Assembly: GCA_028532985.1 (NCBI GenBank) | Contig: JANCIK010000006.1 | Location: 558,001-622,000, forward strand | DNA from: Stropharia rugosoannulata | Taxonomy: Eukaryota; Basidiomycota; Agaricomycetes; Agaricales; Strophariaceae | Direction of reading: 5' to 3' | DNA length: 64,000 nucleotides | The notes under the pieces: generated by a model | The model's database searches: none | What the model saw: the letters and a program-made list of their open reading frames with translations, nothing else | What the model was told of the DNA's origin: nothing | Made by a program: the position numbers and the translations under genes | Shown: in pieces, positions 12,028-23,523 of the stretch | How positions within the stretch are numbered: position 1 is the stretch's first letter | Layout of the letters: every line of letters begins with the position of its first letter

Positions 12028-13778
12028 TCATCCCCGCCAATAGTTGGGCTTAGTGAATGGCATGGGCGTAAGCACCGCCTTCCGAAGTTGTTTCCGGACC
12101 TCAACCTGCACCTCTGTACCCTTTTTGTGCCATCCAGACTTGATGTATCCCATTGCTATGTTCTTTCCAAGTGTTGGCGATGGAATCCCAGAGGTGACAG
12201 TGCCTGAGCACGCGCCCAGAGCGACAGAAGTACGATCAGAAGGCCAATTCGTGCTAACTACAAGTGGCAAGAAAGACTCACCGAGCTCTTCTGTTCCAGA
12301 AGGAGAATATATGACAGCGCCATCTGTCGTACGTTTGATAGTCGTCAGGATCGGTTCAGAGGGATGGAATACGGGCTTACGGCGTGCTGGGGCACCTTCG
12401 ATAATCATGCCCACACGGCGACGAGAAGGCCCTTCTTTCAGCTGCTGGAGGACCGTCTCAGCTCCGATGAATCCTCCCTTTTCTTTCCGCTCTTTGCCTA
12501 GAACCCAACGGTACGTGATTTAATGTGTCTGGAATGGAGAAACGTGCGTAAAAGTTTTACTCACCAATAACCCATGACAGTCCCGCCTCCACAGGAGTAG
12601 TGGTCTCGTCAAGATCACTTCCATATAGACACATGCCAGCCTCAAGGCGCAATGAATCTCGGGCTCCAAGGCCAATCAGTTGGACTGGCGGCTTAGAAAG
12701 CAGCTCGGTTACCTCCACCGTTTGCGACGGAGGAATTGAAATCTATGTGAGGGCAGAAAAGTTAATAAAAGAACAAAGCTTATAGCATATCCAGGGACTT
12801 GCTTCAAAACCATCCTCTCCTGTGTAGCCACCACGAGCAACGTGCAGGTTGAAACCTTCGATAGGTACAAATGCAGACGTTCCAAAGGTAAGTTTCTTGA
12901 GATCGAAAGACGTTAGACTCTGGAGGTAAGACGCAGCCTCCGGACCTGTGTCAGTAATTATGGTAGGTCAGAAAGTGTACACAACAAAACCACATGCTGC
13001 TCGCCTTGTAGTGCCAGAAGGCCCCAGTTATCAAGGACTTCATGTTCTACGGGACCTTCCTGCCCTTTATCGCTGGAGTTCCATTCTGCTAGTTTCTGCT
13101 TGAACCAAGTAAGATCTTCTTCCCGACGGCCTGCATTGGTAACGACATAAAACGCGTCTGACGCGTGTTTAGTGATGATGGTATCATCGATGATTCCACC
13201 TCTCTCATTGAGAAGAACTGAGAGCGTAGATGAGTACGCCTTCAGGGAGGACAGTGAGGAAGGTGTTAGCCACTCCAAAAATTCTGTCGCGGTCTTCCCC
13301 CGGAAGCTGAGCAAAGCCGGGTAAATGTACTTAGTAGACAGGGGAAATGAAGAAAAGTAGTTACTTCGACTGAACCATATGCCCTACGTCAAAGATACCG
13401 ACACTGTTACGGACATGATTATGACTCGCAACTACCCAGAGAAAGTTGTCCGGATGGCATGAGATACTTGGACCGCCGACATCGCCCCAATAGCAGGCAA
13501 CTTACTTTGACCAATATTTCCATATGTCAATGGCATGGAATAGCCCGCAAATGGAACCATTTTAGCTTCATGAGCAACGTGAAAGTCATATAAGCCCGTC
13601 TTTCTCAGCGTCTGTCCAGCGCGGAATATTAGCAGTGGATGCTCGACAGTACAGCATGAGCTATATTTACTGCTAGAGTAGCACTTGCATAGCCCCGCCT
13701 CAACCAGTGGGTAGCACCTCTGCCGGCAAGAATGCTTGTTTTACCCCTCAGGTATGTTAAGGCGCGGACGGAGGACAT
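12028..13778 (-). CDS. GCV1: Glycine cleavage system T protein (aminomethyltransferase)
   Basis: The T protein takes the aminomethyl group from lipoyl H protein and passes its methylene to tetrahydrofolate, releasing ammonia, in the mitochondrial glycine decarboxylase complex. The first exon (from 13778) gives an arginine-rich start, [18 protein letters not shown] then [12 protein letters not shown], that looks like a mitochondrial presequence. A 59-base intron with a CTAAT branch point follows. Then come [41 protein letters not shown], and [29 protein letters not shown], the folate-binding GCV_T core. The C-terminal exon has the GCV_T C-terminal domain with [17 protein letters not shown]. 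It ends in PNYWRG and TGA at 12028-12030. About six introns are needed. It shares a 600-base divergent upstream region with coronin. Confidence 0.92.
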
Positions 13779-14375
13779 GATGAGCAACGAGGTGGTCGTT
13801 GTGAATGGTGAAGGGTGAAGAATCCATGACCCTAACCCGGTTAGCCATACTGTTGGGGACCAGGGCCGCGTTTATGCTCCGGGTGCCGGAGGTAATAGGG
13901 GTCAAATGCCGAGGATATGCATTGTAACAAACTCATATTTCTGTGGGTAACCCGGACATTTTTTCAGTCTTCAGGGAGCGTTGGCAGCCTTTGCCATTAC
14001 TTTTTCATATACCAGGCTTAAGTACAGCACTTATTACGGGTCAAGGTCACGTTGAAATATACAATGGACATGCTGCTATTACGTTAATCATTTACACCAC
14101 AGGGCCGCCATATCAGATCATAAGAAATCTCTCGAGGGCCTTCGGGATGAAGTCTATTCTAATTTATTCTAATGTTTGGTTAAAGCAACGGTCTCGAAGA
14201 AAGTTAATCAGTAGTTCCGAGCGTCGGGCAGGATGACCCTAACCCCATGCGACATTGGCTCCTGACAGGCATCAGCTCACCCAACGACGGTCACTGCGCT
14301 TAGAAGCACACCTGCACATCTTCGAATAGCCCCCAATCATCTTTTGTCTATCTTGTCCTTCTTCCTGCTAGAGGA
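13779..14375. promoter_or_regulatory. Divergent intergenic region, GCV1 / coronin
   Basis: About 600 bases lie between two divergent start codons, so both promoters should be here. No TATA box is obvious, which suits housekeeping genes. A plus-strand open frame at 13943-14236 shows no recognisable feature. Confidence 0.4.
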
Positions 14376-16304
14376 ATGTCTCGTTTCGTCCGATCCTCCA
14401 AGTATCGGTAAGGATGCACCCAACGACTCCCCTGAACCATCTAATCGCATTCCGCATCGCAGCCACGTCTTCGGACAATCAGCGAAGAAAGAGCACACGA
14501 TCGAGAATGTGAAGGTTACGAACAGCGCCTGGGACACAAACATTGTTTCTGCATCAGGGGTATGTTGCCGCCGTACACTTGAGCGGCGATACTTACAGCG
14601 CCGCAACACAGAAATACCTGAGCGTGAACTGGAACGCTTCCGGCGGAGGAGCATTCGCTATCTTGCCTCTCCCATCACCATTCCATGGAATCACTGACTT
14701 CCCGCACAAGTTGCCCGACGTTATTCCCATGGCGCGTAGCCATACGGCCACTGTGCTGGACACAGACTGGTCCCCTCACAACGACTCAATCGTCGCATCT
14801 GGAGGTGAAGATGGCAAGGTTATGATTTGGAAGGTGGAATCGTCTATGTTTGAGGGATGGGGTCAGGACGGCTGGGTCCCTCAAGATTTCGATCCCGTTT
14901 TGCGTATCGATGCCTCTCCCCGTAAAGTTGGCCAGGTCCTTTTCCACCCGACCGCGTCCAATGTTATTGCAAGTTCTTCGGGTGAATATACCGTGAAGCT
15001 CTGGGATCTTGCCAGCCCGGAAGATCCACGCTCTGTCCTTCATGGACATGGAGATATCATTCAAAGCATGGCGTACAACCCTACAGGAACACTCCTTGCA
15101 ACTACCTGCCGCGACAGAAAGCTGCGAATCTTCGATCCCCGCGTCGGTGGAGAGGCAGTGAGAATCAACGATGGTCACAGTGGCATTAAAGGCTCCCGGG
15201 TGACATGGATGGGAGATCTTGACAAGCTCGCCACGACGGGCTTCAGCAAGATGTCAGACCGGCAAGTTGCGATCTGGGACACTGGTAGTCTGGGGAATGT
15301 CAAGACTATCTCTCTGGATCAGTCCGCTGGTGTTGTTATGCCCTTCTGGACAGATAACAACATCTTGTTCCTAGGTTCGTTCATTATTACTCTAGTCTTT
15401 GCTGTTTTTAATGAAAGTCTTTTGCAGCGGGTAAAGGGTGGGTCCAATTGGCACTCGTATACCCCAATTTACTGACCAAAAATCAGTGACGGAAACATTC
15501 GCTACTACGAATATGAATCCGATTCGCTGTACGCCCTATCGGAACATAAATCATCGGAGCCGCAACGCGGAATGTGCTTCCTGCCCCGACGAGCGCTGAA
15601 TGTTGCAGATTGTGAAATCGCGCGTGCCTACAAGATCCATGGCTCATCAATTGAGCCCATCGCGTTCATTGTACCCCGAAAGGTATGCCCGGACGTCATT
15701 TTGTTCGGGCGTATCAACTGACGCTTCCCCAGGCCGATTCTTTCCAATCTGATATCTACCCCCCAGCCCCGTCGTCTGAGCCATCTCTGACCGCAGCAGA
15801 ATTCTTCAACGGCAAGACCGCGCCCCTCAAACTCGTCAGCCTCGGTGACGGCACTATCTTCTCTGGACCCCCGCCAAGCGCTGTGCCTTCCTATGCTATT
15901 CCTCAGACCCCGGTGACTGCTTCTGTGCAATCGCCGACGGCCACGCAGCCTACGCGAAGCTTCAGCTCTGGACCAAGTGCCACTGCTCCCCCAGAACCCA
16001 CCATCTCCGCCCCACCCCCCGCGAAGAGCTTTGCGCCGTCCCCACCCCCTATTTCTACCCCGATCGTCGAGTCAAAGCCGCCGGCTCGCTCGTCGACAGC
16101 CGATAGCAAGGTAAGACAAAGTATGTGTACCTTCTCCGTCCTGTTTGCTAATACCCCCTTTAGCAGACCGACCTCGAGCAGGAGAACGAGCGCCTTGAGA
16201 GCGAACTGCGCGAAGCCCGCGAAAAAATTCGCAATCTTGAACTGCAGGTAGAAACTATTCGGGCAAATGCGCGGAAAGCAGCTCAGGCACTCCTGAGCGA
16301 GTAG
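14376..16304 (+). CDS. Coronin, actin-binding WD-repeat protein
   Basis: Exon 1 reads MSRFVRSSKYR; after an intron of about 75 bases comes HVFGQSAKKEHTIENVKVTNSAWDTN, the standard coronin N terminus. A second intron (acceptor ACACAG near 14608) joins SASG to KYLSVNWNASGGGAFAILPL. WD repeats follow, with GEDGKVMIWKV, GEYTVKLWDL, RDRKLRIFDPR and MSDRQVAIWDTGSL forming the seven-bladed propeller. Later exons give GNIRYYEYESDSLYALSEHKS, the conserved coronin extension. After it comes a linker rich in Pro, Ser and Ala (15885-16110), then a C-terminal coiled coil with LEQENERLESELREAREKI, ending at TAG 16302-16304. Coronin binds F-actin and Arp2/3 and regulates actin patches and endocytosis; the coiled coil gives oligomers. 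The splice junctions near 15375-15490 are approximate. Confidence 0.93.
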
Positions 16305-16639
16305 TGCTTAGAGAGGGGAGTAGTCGGGATATAAGTGCCACCGTTTAGCTAACATGAAGAGGACGAGCTGTAACACCTTACATACATATAAATCTTGACA
16401 ACTTGGAAACTTCTCGGGAGATGGGAATAGAGCACTGTACTGGCATGGGCTGCTAACTTTTGATGTGTCTCCTTCGAAGACAACATCCCCGGAGGTCGGT
16501 GAACGAATGATGAAAATTGGACTTTGGTGAAGTGGTAACCTTCCACATTATTCTTTCCAATGGAATTTACAATATACACGATTTTAGCAACAGATAAAGT
16601 AGGCCAGCCCCATCCTGTTAAGTCCCATCACTATCATAA
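16305..16639. other. Convergent 3' region, coronin / F-box 2
   Basis: The two genes end facing each other here. No gene is seen; both 3' UTRs and terminators should lie in it. Confidence 0.5.
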
Positions 16640-18148
16640 CTACCTGGACTTAAGTGTGTATATGGGCAAATTATTTTCCCCCAGCATCGTGACGGTTGTG
16701 ACATAGAGACCGGTTCGGAACCATTCGAGATCCATATCTTGCAATGGCGGTTGTCGCCCATAAACAGAAATCTGTTCGATAACATCTCCATCATACAAAT
16801 TCTCATTTTCGTTAAATCTGGTGGGGTCACTGCAAGCGGAGATTAGCTGTCTCAATGCAGCGAAGGAGAAATTTGGGCAATCGCGAATAGTAATGTGTCT
16901 GAGTCCTTCGGCTTCATAATTCGATGCATCTGCAGCTTCCCCTAGCCAGGTGATAATCTCGTCGTTGAACCCCGGACATTCGGCGAAGTCAATGGACTGT
17001 CCTTTCCAAGATGACAGTATGTTGAAGACGCTGTCATCGTCATGTCCTGCAGAGTCAGGGCCGGGAATGTCTTCAAGAATGACCGATAGACTACACATGT
17101 TGGTCGGGATTGAAGGAATGGAACATTGTTTGAAGCGGATTGCCTCTTCAACATAGTCCAACTCACCCACGAGAAAGAACTTAGTTAAGAAGTCTCTCGA
17201 GACGGACTTGAAAGGCACGCCCTAGCAATTTTTTTTCTTCCATGCGGGCGGTAAGCTAAAGACATATTTTCCATGTGAAGAGTATAGCGGCAGTTCATGA
17301 AATGGTGCAACAAGTGTATGAAATTATCGAATGAGTATTGTTCCTGTGTTATATGGTAAGTTCCCGAAGCAGGAAACCGGAAGTCCTTGATGTGCAGCTC
17401 AACAGAAGTATTCGAATCAATACGTCCACTTCTAATCGCTTCTAACCAATCTTTGCCTAGATGTAGCATATCCATGAATGATGACCCGTTCATCGACACT
17501 CTCTCCAACTTCTTTAACTGGTCTGGGAGCGGAGATCGCACGGGATGAGATTGCGACCATCGATAGCAAAGCGGCTTGTCATGCTTCGTGTGCTCAAGCT
17601 TCAGAGTTGTCAGACCAGTCGGATTGCAGGCGATTAGACTGGCGGCAGAAGGAAGAGAGGATACAAACGTTAGCTCGAAAATTATTGAGGTGCACCGGTG
17701 AGCAGGGCATCAAATGCTGGATTACTCTGTATGCTCTTTCATTTTCGATTTCCCTCCCATACTTGGTCTCGTCCTTTGCAGTTGTGAAGACTTCTACTGT
17801 GAAAAGAGTTCGCGATACTTCAAAGGCATGCAATAGAGGATCCGGGTCGTCTGCCAAGTCAAACGCTAGTGACGCCCAATACTCGGTAGAGGCAAGAGCA
17901 ATATCTCTCCATTTCTTGCACACCCTCGCCACGTTAAAGGGAAACCTGGCAGGACTTCACATTGGCTCATCATCCTACACCAAAACTGAAGTAAAGTCGA
18001 GCCGAACAGGTTCCATGGAGGACTCAGCTATTTCGTCGGAGTCAGAGTCAGAGAAACAGAAGTCGTTTTCTTTGTACCAACACGAAGAGTAAGTAATCTT
18101 GAAGATATGGGCCAGGATTTCGACAGGGAAGTCTTGAATCTGTGCCAT
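16640..18148 (-). CDS. F-box domain protein (F-box 2)
   Basis: The start at 18148 gives MAQIQDFPVEILAHIFKIT, the first half of an F-box. After an acidic insert and a short intron (about 36 bases, near 17942-17978) the box continues as VARVCKKWRDIALASTEYW. An intron of about 52 bases near 17680-17732 brings ERAYR in frame with LTFVSSLPSAASLI, where a leucine-rich region starts. This runs through LTTLKLEH and LKKLERVSMNGSSF to a C terminus that discusses no known domain but keeps leucine-repeat spacing. The stop is TAG at 16640-16642. It is an expected SCF adaptor with unknown target. It converges on coronin with a 335-base gap. Confidence 0.75.
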
Positions 18149-18499
18149 AGCAAATAGTCATGCAATAGGCAAAGCGGATATGGTGTTAGGGTGTCTTCTG
18201 TTTATTCAAGGTCTACAAGGCCATGTTTGTGGCCTCGGCATTGCTTCGGCAGCACATCAACTTAGTGTCGGCATTAATCAACTTGGCGCTTTTTGCAACA
18301 TTTTTGCCCGTTGGACGCAAACCTACTCGAGCAGAAGTCAGCCAGAGCTTCTCTTACAGCTTATTAGGGTAAAAATTTTAAATCATAAAGACAAAGAGTA
18401 TGTAATTTAACGTATACAATTTACAAAGCTGCCAGCCTGCCCACTGGAGGCTGAATACCAGCACTAATTTCGACATTTCTCAGTGGCTCAGCCTCAGCG
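18149..18499. other. Intergenic stretch between F-box 2 and laccase 1
   Basis: About 350 bases. Both neighbours read leftward, so this should hold the laccase 1 3' UTR and the F-box 2 promoter. No gene is seen. Confidence 0.5.
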
Positions 18500-20792
18500 T
18501 CAAGTAAAGACTTGGGTAGGTAAAGCATTGTAAATCGGACATAGACTATCCCATGCACCTAATTTTGAGATGTCACTGGCCCGACCACATTTCGGATGTC
18601 ATGGTAAGTACTTACTTGGTGGGACCTCATTGTGGATGGTGCCAACATCCTCTGCCATGACCACGGCCAAGCCACTGTCAAGAAAAAAAAATTGCCGTCA
18701 GTGCCATGTTTTTGTATCTTACTTTGAATATACTGACATATTGAGATGCCAATCGATGTGGCTAAGTATGCGATTATCAGTGTCGACCTACATAATAATC
18801 TTGATGCAGACATACCAGTGCATAATCCAGGGGCCAGAATTATCTGTTACGAAACGGATCGTTGTGTTGTCTCCTGCAAAGCCCGCGCTTACAACGTCGC
18901 GCCTCACTGGGTTAGCAAAATTGTAAACGCTACTTCCAGCACTCCGGATAACCGAGAATGTGTGCTGTGCACATAAATTAGGATGTAACGTGCGTGTTTA
19001 AATACTGAAACTTACTCCGTGAAGGTGAATGGGGTGCTGAGCTGAAGATCAGAAATATTTGCTCATTCTCTTGAAGAAGACTTACTGGGCTCCCAATTGA
19101 GCCTCCTGGGAAAGATATCTCAATAACTTTGTTCCGGGGAAGAACATATACCGAGCCAGGAGGAAGCAAACTTTGAGGAGTCATTGCACCGCTAATAATC
19201 TGCATAAGGACAGGGATGGTGGGGGGAATGAATGTTGCGCCATTGACTGTGAATGTCAGATTTCCGGTATTGAAAACAATGTCAAGATTGATGTTGACGT
19301 CTGCTGCTCCCGGTGTTGGTATTCCTGGAGCCGCCGGACTGACTAAAGGATGTAAATTTGTTTCGACCAAAGGATTAGAGGATGTCGAATTTGTGATAGG
19401 ATCGGCAATTGGTGCGCCTGCGTATCGGAGGATAGCTGAATTTAGTCCACCTGTAAAGGTCTGGTTCCCGGAATTGGGCATCGCGTGAACCCAGTAGTTT
19501 GAAATTGGCTGGTTTGCATTGAGTATAAATGAATAACGCTGGCCGACATAGATTTGAATGGAATCGACAACAAGTGGTTTATGGTTAACACCATCAACTT
19601 CAATGATCGTCTAAATAATCATATGATCGATTTGCTTAGTCTTTTTGGCATAGGATACATTCATAGAAGAGGTAGCCTCACCAAGGAATGACCGTCAATA
19701 GAAAAGACGAAATTGGGATCGCAAGAAATGGAAACCAGCCTGAACCGGTACCTTTTTCCATGACTGACGTTGATGACTGAGAGAGGAGAAGCAGGTCCGC
19801 CGGAATATCGACCTTTTCCGTTAATTAAAGTTGCGTCCGAGGTGGGTACAAGACCAGCCTCCGGTGCAGGTGTGTGATACCTGTGTACAACTATGAAAGA
19901 AGTACATCAAAGAGAAACATAAAATCGTACCAATCAGCGAGGGTGATAACGGTAGCATCTAACAAGCTTCTAGGTCAGCATAATCAGCCTGCAGTATCGC
20001 AGGTAAATATGTACCGTTATCAAAATCGTATCTATACAGAGTGTCAGTGTATATCCTGAATGTGGAAGCACGATACACTCACAAATTCCGGTAGGGGTCA
20101 TTTCGGTCATAGATAACAAGGGCACCCCGAAGGCCATCGCAATATTGTGTTGCTGTAGAAGCGTATCCAGCTTCAATTATGATGAGAGCTCCATATTTCG
20201 AAGACTCACAATGGTGTGAATGGTACCAATATGTTCCGGCTTGGTCTGGGACACTAAATTGATATAAAAACGAATGACCAGGTGCAATAGGGCACTGTGT
20301 AACTCCAACAGGTCCATCCGCCCAGTTAGTGCCTTCTTGAAAAAGGCCGTGCCAATGCTACAAAAAAAATTGAGCTGCAATTGTTAGTTGTGCAGAAGAA
20401 TTTATGTACAATGCTAGTGCTCGTTAACATGCTAGTATCTGTCAGCTCATCCACGACGTTTAAACGGAATGTGTCTCCCTGCACAATACAATGGCGTAGT
20501 TAGTCCAGAAATAGGAACAAACCCACAATTAAATAATCCAACCTTGAAGCCAGTAATGAGCGGACCCGGGAACGACACAGATGATTCTGTTCCACCGGCC
20601 AATACAGTGCTATGAGCTTTGTGGTTAGCCTCACGGTCACTGAAAGAAATCCAAACGTGCAACTTACGATCGGTTGAAGCCATCAGGAAGGATAAATTTG
20701 TTTTTGATGAACAAGTTTGTATTTGGGCCGATGGCAGCGTAAGCGCTCGCTATTACAGAGAGGCCAGTCAAGGTGGCAGACAGAGATAACAT
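18500..20792 (-). CDS. Laccase 1 (secreted multicopper oxidase)
   Basis: Oxidises phenols and reduces O2 to water outside the cell. The ATG at 20792 starts a signal peptide ([19 protein letters not shown]) followed by [20 protein letters not shown], the usual mature start. All four copper-ligand motifs can be rebuilt: [24 protein letters not shown] joined by an intron to [17 protein letters not shown] on a 21-base exon (19016-19036) joined to HTFSV; and GPWIMHC joined to HIDWHL. The residue at the axial type-1 copper position is Leu (after the last ligand His, about LNIGL), typical of the medium- to high-potential class. The C terminus is [19 protein letters not shown] with TGA at 18500-18502. 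About twelve short introns are needed. Intron positions match laccase 2 at 53884-56041. Confidence 0.93.
19016..19036 (-). other. 21-base microexon encoding laccase 1 copper ligands HPIHLHG
   Basis: Bounded by a CAG acceptor and a GTAAG donor on the minus strand. It encodes just the H-x-H-x-H-type copper-binding heptapeptide HPIHLHG. The next exon begins HTFSV. Laccase 2 has an equal microexon at 55573-55593. Confidence 0.8.
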
Positions 20793-23523
20793 GGCCGGAT
20801 ACTAAGTGTCCTTGAACTGGGTTGTTGCATACTACATCAGCGCCTTTTAATGTTCTCAATACAGGTCCCCTGAATGAGAATGTGTACTGAGTTGTAGTCA
20901 TCCGGAGTTCGTGCTTAACGGAATATCAGGGACAGGACATAAAAGAGACATAATACAAATGCTCCAGTAAGTAGTACATAGCCAGAACTTGGGCACCGTG
21001 AGAGGTATGATAATGATGGATACTTGACAGGATGCCCACCTTGTTTCCGTTTCTATCATGATCGTTACATATTGGTTACATACGATGTCGCGTTTCTCTG
21101 TAAGATAAACGACTTCAAATCCTTGTAATCAGGAGTCGGTGGCTACCGAGAGTAAATTGACTATCAAGACTAGTTTTACTTCATGTTCACAGTACTCTGT
21201 AACAGCTCAAAGTAGGAATAATATCAGTTTCTGTAGTCCATTGTATAGATCCCCGAGAGTTTGCATGTCAAAGATTGCCTCATTTGTGCATCTGATACAG
21301 ATGGGTAGTAATCTGGTTTTTCTCTTTCCAATTAGGCTTGCCATATTTTCTCAGGATATGTATTGAACTCCAGGTACGTGTGCAAAGCCGTGCATTGATG
21401 CAGCGTTTCAGTGCTACTTTTCTCCAAGGCATATATGTACATACAGTCCTCTCGGTGCCGAAGAATATGTACAGAGTTGTCAATCCGCTCTTACAGGCTC
21501 TTACCCGTCCCGATGATCGTAGGCTCTCCGTTGATATTGAATTGTCAACATAAATAAACCTAGATTGCCTAGAATTGCCTCAAGATTAGCTCAGAATGTC
21601 CAACCGGTAAGCGAACAACCGACTGGCTCTTACTTATGTACTTCTTAATGAGCGCTGTTTGCCTTTAGCCTAGATTATTTTCTATGGACAAATTTCGCCC
21701 TTGCTGTCGGAGTGTCGAATGTTGCAAAAGCGGTTAATTCAGAGCCAATATTTATTTCCTTACAGTGGGCACTGAGCATGCGCCTATTGGTAATGGCAAA
21801 AGTACAATACGTTTGAATGCGTTTCAGGAGTTTGACAAGTCGAAATAATGATGAGATGGGTATCCCAAAAATAGAACGAGTATGTGTCGAATTCTATTTT
21901 TAGACAGCTTCAGTGGCATGGTCGCTTAAGCTTAAGTCCTGACGCCGTAGGCTTTGGGGCCCGCGAAGAAAATATAATATTTAGGCAGATCAATACAAAT
22001 GCGCACTTAGAGAAGTATAGCCAAGGTATAACAGCCGAATTCTATGTGCTATTATTCATGTCGCCACTACGAGGTGATTTTTCATGCTATATGTACGTTT
22101 GCTAGAGACTAGATGCTTCTGGATTGCCTGAGTCCAGATGACATACAGAAGTTCTAAAATTTTATCAGAATCATTTATATGCTCAGTATGACAAATGATA
22201 GTTCTACACAGGTACGTAAACCGTGCGGCAGTTCATAGCTAATCAAATCGTATTTGACATAGTTAATTGTTTAAAAAAGTACTGGGTACCCGCCAGCCAT
22301 GGATAACGCAGTCTCAGTGGAGTTGAAACGTCTGGTCATTAAAGGGGCTCTCATTGAAATGGTTTTCAAAGTACAAGTGTGTATATATACCGGGCGCTCT
22401 ACTTCATCAATTAACAGCTTCTGGCCGCCCATTCCGGCCTATCCCGCCCATGAAATCTTGAAATGAAAATTGAGTAGGAGCATCACTTATCACACACTTG
22501 ATACATACTTATGTGATGCATATTTGCATATTATGCATGATTAATACAAGTACACGCAATCAGACTGTGCGGCAAGATGCGCGTGTAAACCCCCGGGTGG
22601 GAAGATGTAGCTCAAACTGGCGCGGCGCGGCGTGCAGAGCCGTTGGGATCCCTAAGCGCGGCCGCATGTGCCTCGGAGTGCAGTTCCGAAGGGCGACTGG
22701 TAGATTATTCAGACAAAACGGATGATTATCGATTATACTCTGTCGGCCTGAGGAGAAGTACATAAAATTGAGGGGCGTGGGACAAACTCGAGGCATCATT
22801 TAACTCCCGACCATCTCCGACAAACAGCATTTCTTCCTTCTGGCAATAGCGCCAACCTTAGACATTCTTGCTCGCACAGATGCCACTCTTACTGCTACTG
22901 TAAATGCACATTACCAACTCCAAGTTGGTCCTTCACCGGAAATCCTGCTGAATCAGCCATGATCGGTTCATAATCGGTCACAGTTCTGCTAGGTTCTGCT
23001 GCGGCTCCTCACAATTCAATGGAAACCATTTCCTATCCCCAAAATTTCGGACTTCTGGGAATTATCGGTTGCATCTACTATGTAGTCCAATCATTAACAC
23101 GATTTCCCAAATGCGAGATCTGACACTCTTCGCCACTATTTACTTGGGATCCTTACCATTCAACAACTCTTTAATGCTTCGCAACCTCAAATGCGCAACT
23201 ACTTTCTACGTTCCATCACTCAATCCCGCGCGACGCACCCGCAAACGGTGTGAGGAGTCTGTCTTTTTATAGCCGCCATCCACGCTCTAGCAGTGATTCG
23301 AAATGTACAACAAAAACACACCAATTTTTAGCCCGTGTGGGAGCAGTCACTAGCCCTGGCTCAGCATTGATTGGGCAGTGTGTGTTTATGAATCCCACAT
23401 GGGCTGCCACGCAGCAAGAATGAAGCGACATCCTTCTGTCTTATCCCATATTAATGTTGGAGAGAGAAAGCGCCTTCACTTCCTACTCATACCGCCTCAG
23501 GCTCAGTCAAAGATACGCATGAT
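20793..23523. other. 2.7 kb gene-poor stretch
   Basis: It holds the upstream regions of laccase 1 (left) and of the first DUF6533 gene (right). No gene was recognised in between. A TATATATA run occurs at 22381-22390, but no coding sequence follows it that I can support. Short open frames near 21139, 21884, 22498 and 23069 lack motifs. Confidence 0.45.

Noticed and set aside
17594..17790. Frameshift in F-box 2 between the RAYR and LTFV segments
   Set aside because: An intron of about 52 bases (GTAATC to TTTTCGAG) restores the frame exactly, so no mutation is needed.
22381..22390. TATATATA run as a promoter
   Set aside because: No gene can be supported downstream before 23524, more than 1 kb away.
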